A DNA stretch of 64,000 bases from Macquaria australasica (taxonomy: Eukaryota > Chordata > Actinopteri > Centrarchiformes > Percichthyidae). The stretch spans positions 248,001-312,000 of the forward strand of contig SEMN01000173.1 in assembly GCA_005408345.1 (NCBI GenBank). Direction: 5' to 3'. Both the position numbers and the translations under genes were made by a program. Position 1 is the first letter of the stretch. Every line of letters starts with the position of its first letter. Positions 21,244-33,300 of the stretch are shown here, piece by piece. Below the pieces are notes generated by a model. That model searched no databases. It was not told the origin of the DNA and saw only the letters and a program-made list of their open reading frames with translations.

Positions 21244-24200
21244 GTGAGTAATGTTAGTGACAGCTTTTCTGTGTCAGCTTGCAGATCAACTTATGGATGA
21301 ATTATAGATGCAATTTAGTCGTTTTCTCTCCTAACTGCAAGTAGTCCACCCTCTTACTAATTGTACCCCAAAAAATTGCTATTTGAGTAATTAAGTTCAC
21401 CTGTGAAAGCTAGTTTTGGGAATGACAGCAAAGTTTAAAATGGTTAATTAACGTCAGTGTTATGTCTTTCATGCAGCTATGAGAAACCTCCACCAGGATT
21501 TATAAAGGTAACGAATACATTTAGTGAATGCCAAGACGCTGTAAAGAAACAGGCTGTTTTGGACACATACAGTTAGTATTTACTCGAAGAAATGGTTCAG
21601 GAGTCGCGGTTGCTGTTGCAGGAGCATGAGGACAAACCAGAGGACTGTATTCCTGCTGAACCAGGAAATGAAGAAGCCAGGAGCTTCCTGGCAAACGCGC
21701 CCACCAAGGGGCTGTGGATGCCTCTGGGGAGGGAGGTGAAGGTGATGCAGTGTGAGTACACAGTAACACTAATTAAGCAATATAACATGATGTGCAGGTA
21801 CTGTTGTGTGTGTGTGTGTGTGCAACGATGTTCCACAAAGTCCTGGGACACTTCACACAGCTGCAGAAGTGAGGAGTGGACGTCAGAGGTGAAATTCACC
21901 TTTAATAATACACTTCTGTAAAATCGGCCAAGCCCCTTGCTGTGGCTTTTTTCATTGGTCTTTTGACCTTTTTAATATGTTTGGATAAACATTCGCATTT
22001 CTCATCTTTAAATTCCTTTTGACAGTGTTGTAATTTGGTCTCAATTTTCCTTTTGTTTATAGTTAAAGCACCTGTCTTAACTGTTATTAGATCGGTACTA
22101 CACGGTACACAGTGTCTGCAAGTCCTGAAAATGTCTTAAGTTGCCTGAAATTATGTCAATTCAAGGACTTAAACGGTTTTGAATACAGTTAAATATTTGC
22201 TTTTTACCTTACATTTAGTACTAGAATTCAAGAGAAAGTTGCTGGGTTACAATATGCAGATCGTCTTCTCCTAGGGCCACACTTGCATTTATTCCTCATT
22301 CTCTGAATTATGATTTAAAAGCTCTTGAAAGTTCTTGACTTATGCTGATACCTTTTGGAGGCACCCTGTATCCAAGTAAAGTTAATCATCAGCTATACAC
22401 GTTACAGCAGCACTTGTAGTTGAAGAACTGCAGGTGGGAGTAAACCTCCACCATGTGTGGGCAGCAGTCTTGATAGGTGATAAATGTAACCACAAGAACT
22501 TGACAATTAACATCACGTCCATTGTTTCTCTGACGGAACATGAAGGGCTAGAGATTAATAATGGTGTTATGGAGACTACCTTCTGTCTTTTCAATCAGAC
22601 AAAGACTGTCATTATATTCAGTGTCCATTTATTCCTTCGTCCCACTCATTTTCATGCTGCGTGCACAGCCAGGGACTTAGGAAGTCATTGCGCGCGCACA
22701 CACAGGCCCTGTCCACAATTTGGCATTTGTTCTGCAGGATCTGAGCATGACTCGCTCTGCTTAATCCTTTGAGAAAATGTTTGAATAGGTCATCCCGTTT
22801 AAAGGAACGGAGAGACGTCACAGTGAATGATATGGACATGAAAAACCTAAGCAAACGATTTTGCACACAACTACTTTTCGAGGATAAACAGAGAATTCGT
22901 GTGGTCTCGCTTCACAAAGACTCAAGTTACTCATGATGGCTTCACTGCCACTTAAAGTGTAGAACATTAAAACTGTGAAATTTTGACACAAATTCTTCAC
23001 TTCTTTTTCAAGGAAGCACAAGTGATGATTTGTGATTTGTTCGAGAAGGTCTGTCTCTTATTATGAGGCATACATTTTGCAACACTTCACTACATGATCA
23101 CGGCGGTTGTTTGAGTGTGTGACTCCAAGTTGCTTCTATTGGCTTTTTAAATTGCACAAACAAAAGGAAACATTTTCTCTTTACCCTAAATTAATGTATT
23201 GTTATGGGCCTGCATGCTCCTGTGAAGGTGGGAGGTTACCTGACCAATGGAGCATATGTGTTTGCAGAAGAAGGCCGTGAGGTGTGGTTGAAAGCTCGAG
23301 AAAGAGCAAGCAAGTGGACCTTGAGTTAGGATTATTTTGTCAAACTACTGTTCCCAAGGTCAAGAATGTACTTTCATGCCCACATTTGATCTATTTTACA
23401 GCACATCTGAAATGATGTGCCTGTGACGTTCATTTTTTCGCAAGTACACAGATTGATATTTGTTTCCTTTGCTGCAGGTTGGAGATGCAAGCGCTACGGC
23501 CACAGGACAGGAGATCGGGAGTGTCCGTTCTTCATCAAAGGCAATCAGAAACTGGAGCAGTTCAGAGTGGTGAGTTTATTAACGGCCCACCCATAGTTAT
23601 TTAGAGGAGATATCAAAGAATGTAGGTTGGGTTGTGGCAAGGTCATGGAGCTGTGACAGAGACCTTCTGCTGAGGTTAACAACATACTTGAGACACATTT
23701 AGTTTACACTGAGGAACATGTGGGCAGCAGACTTGTTCACACAGCCTCTTCCAATGCGCCCGTAATGGAAAAATACCTACTGCAGGGACACACAGCCTCT
23801 GCAATGATTACCATAAATGCAACTGTATCATATTTTCCTACCTTGTATTGTCACAGGGAGGTTTTTTAAAAATGCTGACATAACACTAGAATCAGTACAA
23901 TGGTTGGGATAATGTCCTGGCTCTATTGTGAATGGTAACAACTCTTATTGTACGTAGGAATGATTTTTCTTTTCCTTTCTTCATAGTAGACAATGACAGA
24001 TTGTGTTTTATTCTTTCAGGCTCATGAAGACCCAATGTACGACGTCATTCGGGAAAACAAAAGGAATGAGAAAGAAACCAGGTACATAACTTTCGTCTTC
24101 TGAGACATGCGTCTTGTTCATGTCCTTTGCTATAATTTCCCTGAATAAGAGTCAGATTTTTTAAAACTTTAATAGATAGAAAGGACAGACAAAGGACAGT

Positions 24201-26220
24201 TTTGATGCTGCTCTCAGACAGTTAGATCAAACACTTGAGAACCTGCAGTTTTCGACTGTTTTCCCTCAGCGGAGTGGGACAATCTCAGATGACCTGGAAA
24301 CGCTCTCATGGTGGCTGATTCCCTGTGCCGGTTTCTAGCAAATAGTTTTTGACACCAGGTTTGCTCACTATGAAGGCTCACTGTTGGTGTGTGTGCGCGC
24401 GCGTGTATATGCAGAGCAGCAGCACACGCACACTTGTGTGTGTTTTTGCATGCATTACAAAAAGGTTATTCAAAGGCCAGTGGCTCTTTGAAGGCTCAGT
24501 TGCGTGTCTGGGCCACATTCATTTTGGCATCTTTGAAAGGGAAGTGAAACAGTCCGACCTCTCTCAGTTGCATATACAGTTATTGTGTCTCAAGTTGTGC
24601 TTGAGATGGTAGCCTCTTATCACGGGGTGGTAATTGATGAAAACATTTAATGACAAAATTTTAGAAATTAGCTAGATATTAGAAGTTCTTGCATCTATCT
24701 TTTTTTCTATTTCTACTATTTTCATTTGTATTCCACATATTTTGATATATATTGTTTGTCTCATTTTAAGGATGTTTTTATCAATTATTGATGTGGTAAT
24801 AGTTTCAGGTGTTTGAGAGTTGGCTCCCCTTTCACTGGTTATTAGAGCCTGTGGAGGTGTGTTGTTTTACAATTTGCTGTCTGACGAAGGTCCATGTCTG
24901 AAACGTTGCGTCCCTAATAAACTCAGTGCGGACCGTTTGTAGGACCACCTTTTCTTTCAAAAGTGCATCTGAGGAAACCAAAGAGCTGAGGGAAGAGAAG
25001 GTTTAAATATTTAGATGTAGGTTATGAAGTGCTTTTATGATGGAGTTCACTTTGAGGACTAGCTTTATGCAGTAGTGTTCCCAAGTGTTCGGGCGATCAT
25101 TTTGCTACGTGAGATCAAAGCATGTCAACCTTTTCTCAGAGAAACACTTTCATGGCTGAACCGTTAACAGTTTCTGGATGTCTTCAAAAATTGTAAGTTC
25201 GCATGTTATCACTCTCGGTGTGCCAGCTCACTCTTCTGAGCTAATTAAAGGGCATGTACTCCAGTGGCCATCAAATATTTTCTTTTTTTTTTTTTTCCTT
25301 TCTGACAAATGTTTTATATTTCTTTGAGCAGTGTGGTGCTTCCTCCCTCATTCTGTACCTCATTGAACCTTATTTGGCTGTGGACAAGTAGAGATATTCC
25401 CCTGACCCAGTTAGGGAGCAGCTGAAGTCCATATGACCTGTCGTATCTGTAGTTGTTGTGCCATTCACCGGATGTTTAAGTAACTACCTTTTATTATTAA
25501 CGTGTCTCCCAGCCGGTCAAAACCACGCAGAGTGTACAGGTTCAATTACTTTAAGAAATCTGTGTGCGCTAATGATCAAATTATGATATTAATCCGATGT
25601 AATAGCCGTGATATTGTCCCCTTCTGTAAAGGTTTAGGTGAAAGTTAAGCAGCAATGGTTGTTCCTACTTTGTGAGTACTTATTAGTACTAAAATATTAA
25701 AGAGTCATGTGAGCCTGAGCCTCATATATTGAAGCGACAGGATGACCCCATTATCCAGGCGTGTCCCAGTGTGTTCTGAATCTTGGGCACGGTTGGCAAT
25801 TACTGGAAATATGTAACACAAGTAAGCACTTGGCTAACTCCACAGTTAGAAATGCCAGTCCTAGGACAAAGACAGCATCTTGCTCAAGGACACTTCAGAT
25901 GCTTGCCAAGCTGGGCATCCGATTCTGCGTCAGTTGTTTTCTTCCCTGTACTTGACTCTAATCCCACACCCTCTTCTCCTCTCCTCCCTGCCCTTCCTGT
26001 TTGTAGGATCCAGCAGCTGCAGCAGCTGCTTCAGGACACCACCTCCTCCAATTCAGACAGCTCCTCCTCTTCCTCCTCCTCCTCCTCTTCTTCCTCTGAC
26101 CGCCATCGCAGCAAGAAAAGGAAGAAGAGGAAGGACAAAAAGAAGAAAGACAAGAAGAAGAGAAAAAGGAAACGAAAGCACAAGTCCTCCAAAACCAGTG
26201 ACTTCTCGGATTCAGACTGA
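21098..26220 (+). CDS. rp9: RP9 (PIM1-associated protein PAP-1) orthologue, six coding exons, 224 aa
   Basis: Joined exons 21098-21243, 21477-21507, 21622-21751, 23478-23569, 24020-24081 and 26007-26220 give 675 nt (224 codons plus stop; human RP9 has 221). All introns are GT-AG with consistent phases. A basic coiled N-terminus is followed by YEKPPPGFIK, EDKPEDCIP, TKGLWMPLGREVKVMQ, a zinc knuckle (C103, C106, H111, C118), GNQKLEQFRVAHEDPMYD, a 13-Ser run (172-184) and a Lys/Arg-rich tail ending SDSD. All of these match human RP9 in order. From family knowledge, PAP-1 is a nuclear protein phosphorylated by PIM1 and tied to pre-mRNA splicing factors, and human mutations cause dominant retinitis pigmentosa. 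His135 in AHEDPMYD is probably the counterpart of disease residue His137. Confidence 0.97.
21477..21507 (+). CDS. rp9: rp9 coding exon 2 (31 nt)
   Basis: This small exon, between acceptor TTTCATGCAG and donor GTAACG, completes the conserved FYEKPPPGFIK block and ends in phase 0. Intron 1 (21244-21476, 233 bp) and intron 2 (21508-21621, 114 bp) are short and hold nothing notable. Confidence 0.93.
21622..21751 (+). CDS. rp9: rp9 coding exon 3
   Basis: It encodes EHEDKPEDCIP through KVMQ and the first base of Cys103. This is the most conserved part of the family (NAPTKGLWMPLG). The donor GTGAGT is at 21752 (phase 1). Confidence 0.95.
21752..23477 (+). other. rp9 intron 3
   Basis: This 1.7-kb intron has a short (TG)n tract at 21804-21822, a decayed inverted-repeat element at about 22107-22371 and a 41-codon open frame at 23204-23329 of unknown meaning. 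The acceptor is TTTGCTGCAG. Confidence 0.75.
22107..22371. mobile_element. Decayed terminal-inverted-repeat element
   Basis: The left end ACAGTGTCTGCAAGTCCTGA and the right end ...GGAGGCACCCTGT are loosely inverted. The interior has the CTTAAG/TTCAAGGACTTAA pattern seen in a common teleost dispersed element whose ends read ACAGGGTGTCTGCAGG. No coding capacity. Confidence 0.5.
23478..23569 (+). CDS. rp9: rp9 coding exon 4 (zinc knuckle)
   Basis: This 92-nt exon completes Cys103 and encodes WRCKRYGHRTGDRECPFF and GNQKLEQFRV. It holds the zinc-knuckle ligands C106, H111 and C118. It ends in phase 0 before donor GTGAGT at 23570. Confidence 0.96.
23570..24019 (+). other. rp9 intron 4
   Basis: This 450-bp intron ends in acceptor TATTCTTTCAG. 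Nothing else is recognised. Confidence 0.85.
24020..24081 (+). CDS. rp9: rp9 coding exon 5
   Basis: This 62-nt exon encodes AHEDPMYDVIRENKRNEKET plus AG of Arg154. It is nearly identical to the human block. The donor is GTACAT at 24082 (phase 2). Confidence 0.95.
24082..26006 (+). other. rp9 intron 5
   Basis: This 1.9-kb intron holds a dispersed repeat fragment at 24880-24945, a T-rich tract near 25279-25296 and a possible repeat piece around 25850-25905 (CTTGCTCAAGGACACTTC). The acceptor is TTTGTAG. Confidence 0.8.
24880..24945. mobile_element. Dispersed repeat fragment with GACGAAGG...GAAACGTTGC motif
   Basis: CTGACGAAGGTCCATGTCTG followed by AAACGTTGCGTCCCTAATAA resembles a motif that recurs in fish and other animal transposon ends (two-part GAAGGC...GAAACGTTG). 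Only a fragment remains and the family is not assignable. Confidence 0.4.
26007..26220 (+). CDS. rp9: rp9 coding exon 6 with stop
   Basis: It encodes IQQLQQLLQDTTSS, a run of 13 serines coded by mixed AGC/TCC/TCT codons, then a Lys/Arg-rich tail ending KHKSSKTSDFSDSD and TGA at 26218. Human RP9 shows the same order (IQQLKQLLEDSTS, Ser run, Lys-rich, KHKSSKSN). Long open frames in the other frames and on the opposite strand (poly-Glu) are products of this low-complexity sequence. Confidence 0.96.
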
Positions 26221-26915
26221 GTGCTTGGAACATGCTGATGTATGCTACGTGCTTTCAATGTAGGAAGAGACTGTGAATGAAGTAGCAGCAATGGTAGCTC
26301 TTACACAGTAGTGTTCTGCAGAGTGCCTCAGTAAAAACTGCACTCTGGGAACCTTTTTTCTGCAGGTTGAACCCCTAAAACTGTAAATCCACTGCGCATG
26401 ACTTCTGCATTTACATCCCCTCTGTTAGATCACACAGCACAGGGTCATATGGAACAGCTGCTTAAGTAAGTGTGTGTCTGTGTGTGTCAAAAAGCATTAG
26501 CTGCATGGGCAATGAATCTAAAGTGTTACGAAATAAACCCGCTGGTATAAGAGATAATGTTCTTTTACGGGGTCTACTAAGATAGCATGTCAGCAAATGC
26601 AGTGTGTTATTAAGAGATTGTAGTTTCCACCTTTTTTTTTTATGCCTGCCATCTCACTACTTTTAAATACTTTGATTGTAGAGTGTGTTAAACACAGAGA
26701 GGTGGGGGGGAAAAGTCCAAATGAAATGTTGGAGTACAGTAAGAATTTGTCTTCCACACAAGCCCGAATGTTTGAATGCTTGTGACTGTACATAAATATT
26801 TGGAATTATTTGAGGTTGGAATATGCTTATTTGCTCTGCCACAGAGATGGGGAAAGAATGTATGTGAATGTGTTCCCTTATTCTGAGAATAAAGATGGCT
26901 CTTCTTCTGCAATGT
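26221..26915 (+). other. rp9: rp9 3' UTR with two possible poly(A) signals
   Basis: AATAAA occurs at 26532-26537 and again at 26888-26893. Either could be used, giving a 3' UTR of about 0.34 or 0.69 kb. Without transcripts I cannot decide between them. Confidence 0.6.
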
Positions 26916-27769
26916 TTACCCAACTGAAGGCTGCAAAAAGATGTTAATAATCTTAGCCTCGACTTAATGTGTAGTGTGTGACGCTATTTTTCATGCTGAC
27001 GACTTAATCTTTTGAGCATGGTGCGGTGAAACTCCACATGCAGAAGTCTGATCATTAAAAAGTACACGCCGCAGTACTGCGGTGACCTTCCTAAGAGGCG
27101 GAGAACATTTTCCTTTTCATCTCGTCCTGCCAGCAGTCTGAGGATACATCAGAGTGTTTTCTCAAAAATCATTTCACAGTCCGTAACCTACACAATGCAC
27201 GCCGATCCTCCCTCTCTGTGCCATGCTGCCATCCACCACTCATCAACTCCAGTTCTCAACCAGCAGAGCTGTGTTCCACAAAAGGTTAGCAGGGAGCAGC
27301 AGCTCACGGTAGCTGCTCCACACGAGACTTGCCCTTTAGGCCGCCTTTGAGGAAGCCCGGCGCTTCTCCTTCGTGAGCAGCACGTTTTGAACAGGAGTCC
27401 CGGTGGAAATGAACTAGAAACATTCCCTCTTCCTAATGACCCTGATGGAGAGACAATTACAGTAAACCTACAAGGAACAAGCAAACTAGATTTCCATTTA
27501 GATTTGTGTCTCAGGCTTTCTGAATAGCTCAGATGCTGAAGGGAGTGTATGTGTTTATGTGAGAAATTACAGTTCCATCAAAGAGTGACAGATTATACAG
27601 CCATGAGAGCATTTTAGATAATGATTGAGAGCTTATTTCTTCTCTCCTCTTTCTCATCATCTTTCTGTGGTAGCTCTGTCCATCCTCCCCCCTTTCTGGT
27701 GCTTTGACCAATAACCAAAGATATATCAGCTTCATTGAAACAGTCTGTTCCACGTTGACTTTTCTGTCT

Positions 27770-27790
27770 GTCTCTCTCTCTCTCTCTCTG
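27770..27790. repeat. (CT)n tract
   Basis: About ten CT units following TCTGTCTG. Confidence 0.9.
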
Positions 27791-29771
27791 AGTAGAACAA
27801 TGAATCTCCCAGATGAGATTCAGTCACAAGCTGCTCAGAGGGAGGTTGTGCCACGTAGAGAGAATTTGGTCAGCGCAGTCTTTATTGAAGCACTCTGTCT
27901 TCTTGGACAAGGGACAGGTCAGACTTGCTGTACAGATTGTCTTAGAGGCCCAACATATTTGCAGAACACTACATAATTCAATCTTTAAAGCTAAAGCACT
28001 GCACTTCACTCATGTATAATAATCATGTTTTGCCAAAAGGGAAAGATGCCGTAACAAGGCTTCTCTCCTTTTTGGTTACTTCACACCAGATGTGCAGATG
28101 GGTAGAGGTTCAGCCAGTGGTTGTGAAACGAGGTGTGTCCAAAGCCAAGTGAGTTGCACAAGCAAGTAAAAGTGACAACTGAAGTCCATGCATAAAGGAT
28201 GATGTAAGAGTGACTGCATTTTATTGGATGCAGAGGTACATTGTACTGCATTGTGAGTCTGCACTTTTAATCATGCAGTACTTTTAAACCACATGGCCTG
28301 GCCTAAAACCACTCCACTGCCTCTTTGCTGTCTCAGATAAAAAGGATTATCTTCTGTGAGCCCTCTGATGTAGTCTTGACCGCTTTGAAGCTGAAGTCAG
28401 AGATGCAAAAGTCACAAAAACTCCATAATGATGGGAACAAAATAGAGGGAAAAAAAGAGAAGTTTAGTTTGTTTGCTGATGTTCCCTGCTCGGATGTTTA
28501 AACCCCTCAATCTAATGCAACCTTCAAGGGTTAAAACAACAAAAAAATTTAAAACTAATATTTGACTCAAGTCTGTTGTAACACAGAGTAAAATAATCAG
28601 TTTGCTTTCTGTTATTTTCGGATCAGGCCCACTTGCTTCCTCAGCCCATGTGTGTAGTCAAATTAACAATTTAGTAGAGGACACAGGCTGTCATTTAAAT
28701 CTGCAGAGGTGTGTACCTTGTGTTTTTCACAGAGAGAGAAAAACAAACAGAGAGAGAGAGAGAGATATCTGCTGGGTGTGTCGCTCCAGATTATTTATCA
28801 GGACAGACAGGGCTCCTGTATTAATCCTCCTCCTGCTGAGTGGAGACAAGGATGAGCTGCAGGGCTGTCTGCTATACGCTATTCTCTCTCTCTCTTTTAA
28901 TCATAAACACACGCTCTGGGTTTAATATCACAAACAGTCTGTAATCACTGACAAAATTAAAGGGAAGTGGCCTCATGTGGCTCTTATATCCTGTCCTGTA
29001 CAATGAAATCCACTGAAACTATAGCATTATGTTGAGTAGGACCACTGCTGAGCTATATCAGAATGGTTCCCAGCATAATGTAACATTAGAAGGTCGTAAC
29101 CCCACCCTCGAACAGTTCTGTGTGTGTGGAGGCCAGAGAGCGTTCAATAGCCATGAATTATTGAAATCATTGCTCCTGTTTGCCTTCCCCTCCTGGCTGC
29201 AAGATTGGAGGCAGTCGCATTGTTCTATCAGCCATCAGTGGAGAGAAAAGACATCCTCAGTTGTTTGTTTGTTTATTCAAATATAATGTATTGTAAATCC
29301 CCTTTATTCACTAGTCTACATTTGTTGAGACAGTGTAGGCAAGGCTATGGCCCACTAGGGGAGCTCATTTTAACACATATTACCACATTTTTTAAAAAGC
29401 AGACAACAAAAACCTAATTATTTTTAAAACCTTGGCTACACATGTAGCACATTTATTTGGTGAAATGGGCTATTTTACAATTTACCTTGCATGTTAGCTC
29501 AGTTTACACATATTTAACCTTTCTTGAAACCTTTATGTTAGTCTGCTCAGTGATATATTAACTGGATTTTTGGTTTATTAATTTGTTTAAGACACACAAA
29601 GATTTGAATGAATAAAAACATGCAGAAATGTCAACGTGTAACTTCCAAGATTCTGTTTCAGAAAACTGTAATTTTATATTTTCTTTTCTTATTCTTTTAA
29701 AATCCTTTTTATGTGTATTTCTTTATATTGACCTGTGTTTAGTAGATTAGATTTTGTCATTTCATGTTTTA

Positions 29772-29827
29772 TGCAAAGCACTTTGAATGTCTGTTTTTGA
29801 AAATATGTGGCATGCCTTGCCTTGCCT
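29772..29827 (+). mobile_element. Non-LTR/SINE 3' tail-like fragment
   Basis: GCAAAGCACTTTGAATGTC, then a stretch in the position of GTGCTATATAAATAA, and a terminal (GCCTT)n repeat resemble the 3' end of L2-type or SINE elements in fish. It is short and decayed. Confidence 0.45.
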
Positions 29828-30269
29828 AAATCCTATATGTTCAAGAAAACTGAACAGCTATAAAAATAATAATTTAATCACTGACCTAAGTCTAAATTAA
29901 ACCAGAGAAAACAAGCCCTGTTATAGCAAGAACATACCTAAAACACACGTTTTGTGTTTCAGTGACTTCTTGATGTGCATGTTGAACATCAGGGGGCAGA
30001 GTGACATCACCCACACCTGTTTCTGATTGGAGGACATTTTTTAACTGACATAAAAACTACTTCACTTATTACTCACAGGTGATATGAAAATCAGACAGAC
30101 TTACTGACATATGTCCAATGTCAAAAGGAAGGTTAAATGATCCCACCCCCACCCCCCGACATTTTCATGTAATTCACAGAGAGAAACGACTCGATATGGA
30201 GACGAGCTTGTTAACCAGCTTCACAGCTGCTAAAATAAAAGCAGCCTACTGACTTTATTTTCAATTTAA

Positions 30270-30860
30270 ATCTGGTGAAAATGTCACCGCTCACTCGTCA
30301 ACCGGTGACTCGGTGAGCGGCGGCGGCTCTCTGCTCCCATGCATCCTCTCTCTGGCATCATCAAGCCAGCCAGCAGACGGCAGAAGAAAAGAGGAAGTGG
30401 TAACATCAGCACTATATCCACGGCAGAGGAGAGAGGGAGAGAGAAAACACCACCGAGTGACACACACACACACACACACACACTCGCACACAAACTCCGG
30501 ACATCAGCGCTTTCAGTGGAAGAAGTGTCCTCGCGTCGTCAGGTTTGTCCGAGCTTTGTTTTCTCGCAGAGATGTTGGTGCTGAGCGGTGTTTTAGCTGC
30601 ACTTCTCTCGCGTTTTGCGCTAATTCGCGATGTTTGGGCTCCGCTGCGCTTTGCCTCAGCGAGCCTTTCTGTCTCTGTCGCGCTGCTGGCGATAACGTGT
30701 GTTTCTTGTTGCCGTTTCTCTCCGTGTAGCCTGCCTCCCTGCCTGTCTCGTACTTTAGTGAAGTGGCCTTAGCGGCTTCGGGCGCTGTTCTTTTTATTGA
30801 CATGCATGTGTGATGAAGGCATCGCAGCTCGCTCCGCTTTCGCACACACACACACACGTT
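30270..30860 (+). promoter_or_regulatory. CpG-rich putative promoter and non-coding first exon of an unidentified gene
   Basis: The block is clearly richer in CpG than the flanks (about seven CpGs in 30281-30330 alone). It contains purine-rich leader-like sequence, an ETS-type GAGGAAGTGG near 30391 and a CA tract (30460-30483). A possible splice donor CAG|GTTTGT lies at 30543. No conserved protein start is visible, so the exon would be 5' UTR, with coding exons beyond the window or unrecognised. The strand is inferred from the donor and could be wrong. Confidence 0.45.
30460..30483. repeat. (CA)12 tract
   Basis: Short pure CA tract inside the CpG-rich block. Confidence 0.95.
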
Positions 30861-33300
30861 GAACTGCAGTGAACATTAAACTGCCATTGAATTTATTGTC
30901 CGTGCTTTTATTTTTTATTTATTTATTTATTTTTAAAGTTGTGGTTGGTAAACAAGTGCGTGTTTGCAGCAGCTATTACAGTGTAGAAGAAGAAGCCGAG
31001 GCTGCTGGCTGGCTGCTGCTCCCCCGGCTTGTTAGTTCAGTGCGTGCTGTTCGCTTGATGCAAAAAAAAAAAAAAAAAAAGTGGTACGTTTATAGATGCC
31101 TCTGTTTTCTCCCCCACTGCTAATTAAAGAGCTGTTTTAATGGTGTGCGCTGTGTAACTCCAGCGCAGCATGCTGGCCACACCGTGGGCCTGTGATTAGG
31201 AGAGGGGAGAGAGAGGAAGCTCTCCATAAGATGAGAAACAAAGATGTCAAGATGCATTATAATCTGGCAGTTTAACTCGGCCTCTGAAAGAGTTCATCCA
31301 CTTATCTGAGGTCTAGTAGATGACATGCATTCCCTCTTTTTAAACCCGTACATTAGGGGTTCTCATAAGTTTTCATGTAACCTCTAATTCATGTGCCTTA
31401 GATCAGTGTTTCCCCTTAAAACAAAGCAATGACCACTTGCGACCCATCGACACAGGTTGGGTATGAAACTAGTTAACCAAAGACTGTTTTCTAATGCGAT
31501 TTAATAATTCACAATGTTTCTGCTTTGTTGTCCTGATGATTGTTGCACTACCCCTCCAGAATTAATTTGCAACCCCTGACTCTCAGGTGTGGAACAACTG
31601 CATGATAATATTTTGCTGTAAGTAGAAATGTTGTAGATCAGCGATTCCCAAAGCAGGGGGACGTGTACCCCAGGGGGTAACTTCTGCAGTTACCAGCGGG
31701 TATGTGGAAAGATTGTGGAGTTTCCCAACTAATTTGATTAAATAAAAAAAAATTGCTTTGATTGAAAGAAAAATATCCACATTTTTGTGTCTTGGAGGAA
31801 AATAAACATGCAAATAGCATTACAAATTGGTATAATGCTGAATTTTAGTGGATTTATTGCCACAATAACCTAACGGCTATGAAAGGCCAGTTTCCCACCA
31901 GACAGCTGAGTCAATTCGTGCTGCAGTTGAGAGTATATGAAACCTAGTTGGCAACTAATCAGACAAGTCAAAATCAGTAGCTAACAGTGATGAGTAAATG
32001 GTTGAAAGTTGAAATTCTGCCACTCCAAGAGGTGACCAAACATACTAAATAAAGAAAGTCCAAGAGTAAACATTGATAATTCCAGGATTACTGTCTTGTA
32101 TGGATTCACATGTGTAGCCACTGATCCCCCACAGCTGCTGTGTTTTCTCTGCAGTGAAATACTTTTAAATAATTTTACATTTAATTCCTCCCACAGTGGT
32201 CCTTAAAGGGCCGCTGGTCATCCGTAGACCCCACTTTGAGAACCTTTGCTCCAAATTTCCTCAGTGATCACTCAGTAACCATAATAGACCACAACTGCGC
32301 TCGGCTCTCTCCTCCTCACATCAGTCATGGAGCGGCCCGGGGGCTACGCTGTCGTCTTCTCTCGGTCCCTCTGCCCCTCCGGTTGGCTTCTGATAGAGTG
32401 AGAGCCCATTTACATGCCCTGTTAGCCACCAAAGATGTCCCTGTTGTGATGGTGCCCGCACGCACGCCGCAGTCATCGTGTCAACTCGACCGTAAACACA
32501 GGCAAACATAGCCTAGATACAGAAGCACAAGGACATTTGCAGCCATGTCTCAGGCACACACATGTGGGCAGTGCTCAAGAGCCTGATTACAAGGGATGTA
32601 TGGGGTGGCAATTTTGGTTTTAAGAGCCATTCTGGGAGTATATCGAAGTAGAAAGTTAGACGTTATTGTCTGGTTCCTCCTTGTTGTAGCTGTCCATGAG
32701 GATATAGAGTGTTATTTGATGTGAAATCTCAGTTTCTATCAGGGTGACATACTTGAACTATGAGAGTCTGTGTTGCATTGTGAGGCTTTGGCGTACATGT
32801 GCTCCCTGTCTATGTGACTGTGGTTGACGGCGGGTTGGAGATTGATGTTTGGTTTTAGACTCAGGTCTGGCACAGCTTTTAGCAGTCAAGGAACGCAATT
32901 TTCAACTCGTTCTTCGGAACAAACCGCTAACACAAGCGCACTCTCCCATTAAACTGGTATGTGAAGTTTAGTGTGTGCACAGCTTTGGCCGGTAGCTGTC
33001 CAGTCCAAAACTGAAGCGTGCCAGAAGCCTTGTATTTCAGTTTTACAGCCACCTGAGGGACCTGTATGTCAAAAGGAATGCACGCACATGCGAAAACAAG
33101 TTTTATTAGCCACAATAAACCTCCATTTTTTGTTAGTTGGCTTGCCCAGATAAATATTTCTTTATCCCTACAGGGTCTTAAAAATCCGCTACAAAAATGG
33201 AGTGTTACAACACAAGAGTAAATGAAAAGTGAGAAGGTAAAGTATGGCAGCCTTGACTTACGGTGCAAGTCATAAGCCAAATAAACTGATGGAATTAAAC
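30861..33300. other. Non-coding segment with hAT-like relics
   Basis: It contains a 19-base poly-A run (31062-31080) and hAT-type terminal sequences between 31637 and 32250. No exon is supported. It may be the start of a long first intron of the gene whose promoter lies at 30.3 kb. Confidence 0.6.
31637..32250. mobile_element. hAT-like non-autonomous element or composite of two relics
   Basis: The left end ATCAGCGATTCCCAAAGCAG and the right end ACCCCACTTTGAGAACCTTT are imperfect inverted repeats of the type found at hAT (Charlie-like) termini. About 190 bp of the left part recurs at 55250-55400. No target-site duplication or transposase frame was found, so the two ends may belong to different insertions. 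Confidence 0.55.

Larger units (their letters stand above)
26916..30269. other. Intergenic region after rp9
   Basis: No supportable exon is seen on either strand. It contains a (CT)n tract (27770-27790), short GA-rich stretches near 28745-28765 and a non-LTR tail-like piece at 29772-29827. Confidence 0.65.

Noticed and set aside
25880..26263. 127-codon + strand frame overlapping rp9 exon 6
   Set aside because: Out-of-frame shadow of exon 6; the rp9 frame is conserved with human RP9.
26031..26291. Minus-strand frame with a poly-Glu run
   Set aside because: Antisense of the Ser/Lys-rich rp9 exon 6.
30339..30584. 81-codon frame in the CpG-rich block
   Set aside because: It runs across a CA tract and the proposed donor and resembles no known protein; more likely 5' UTR.
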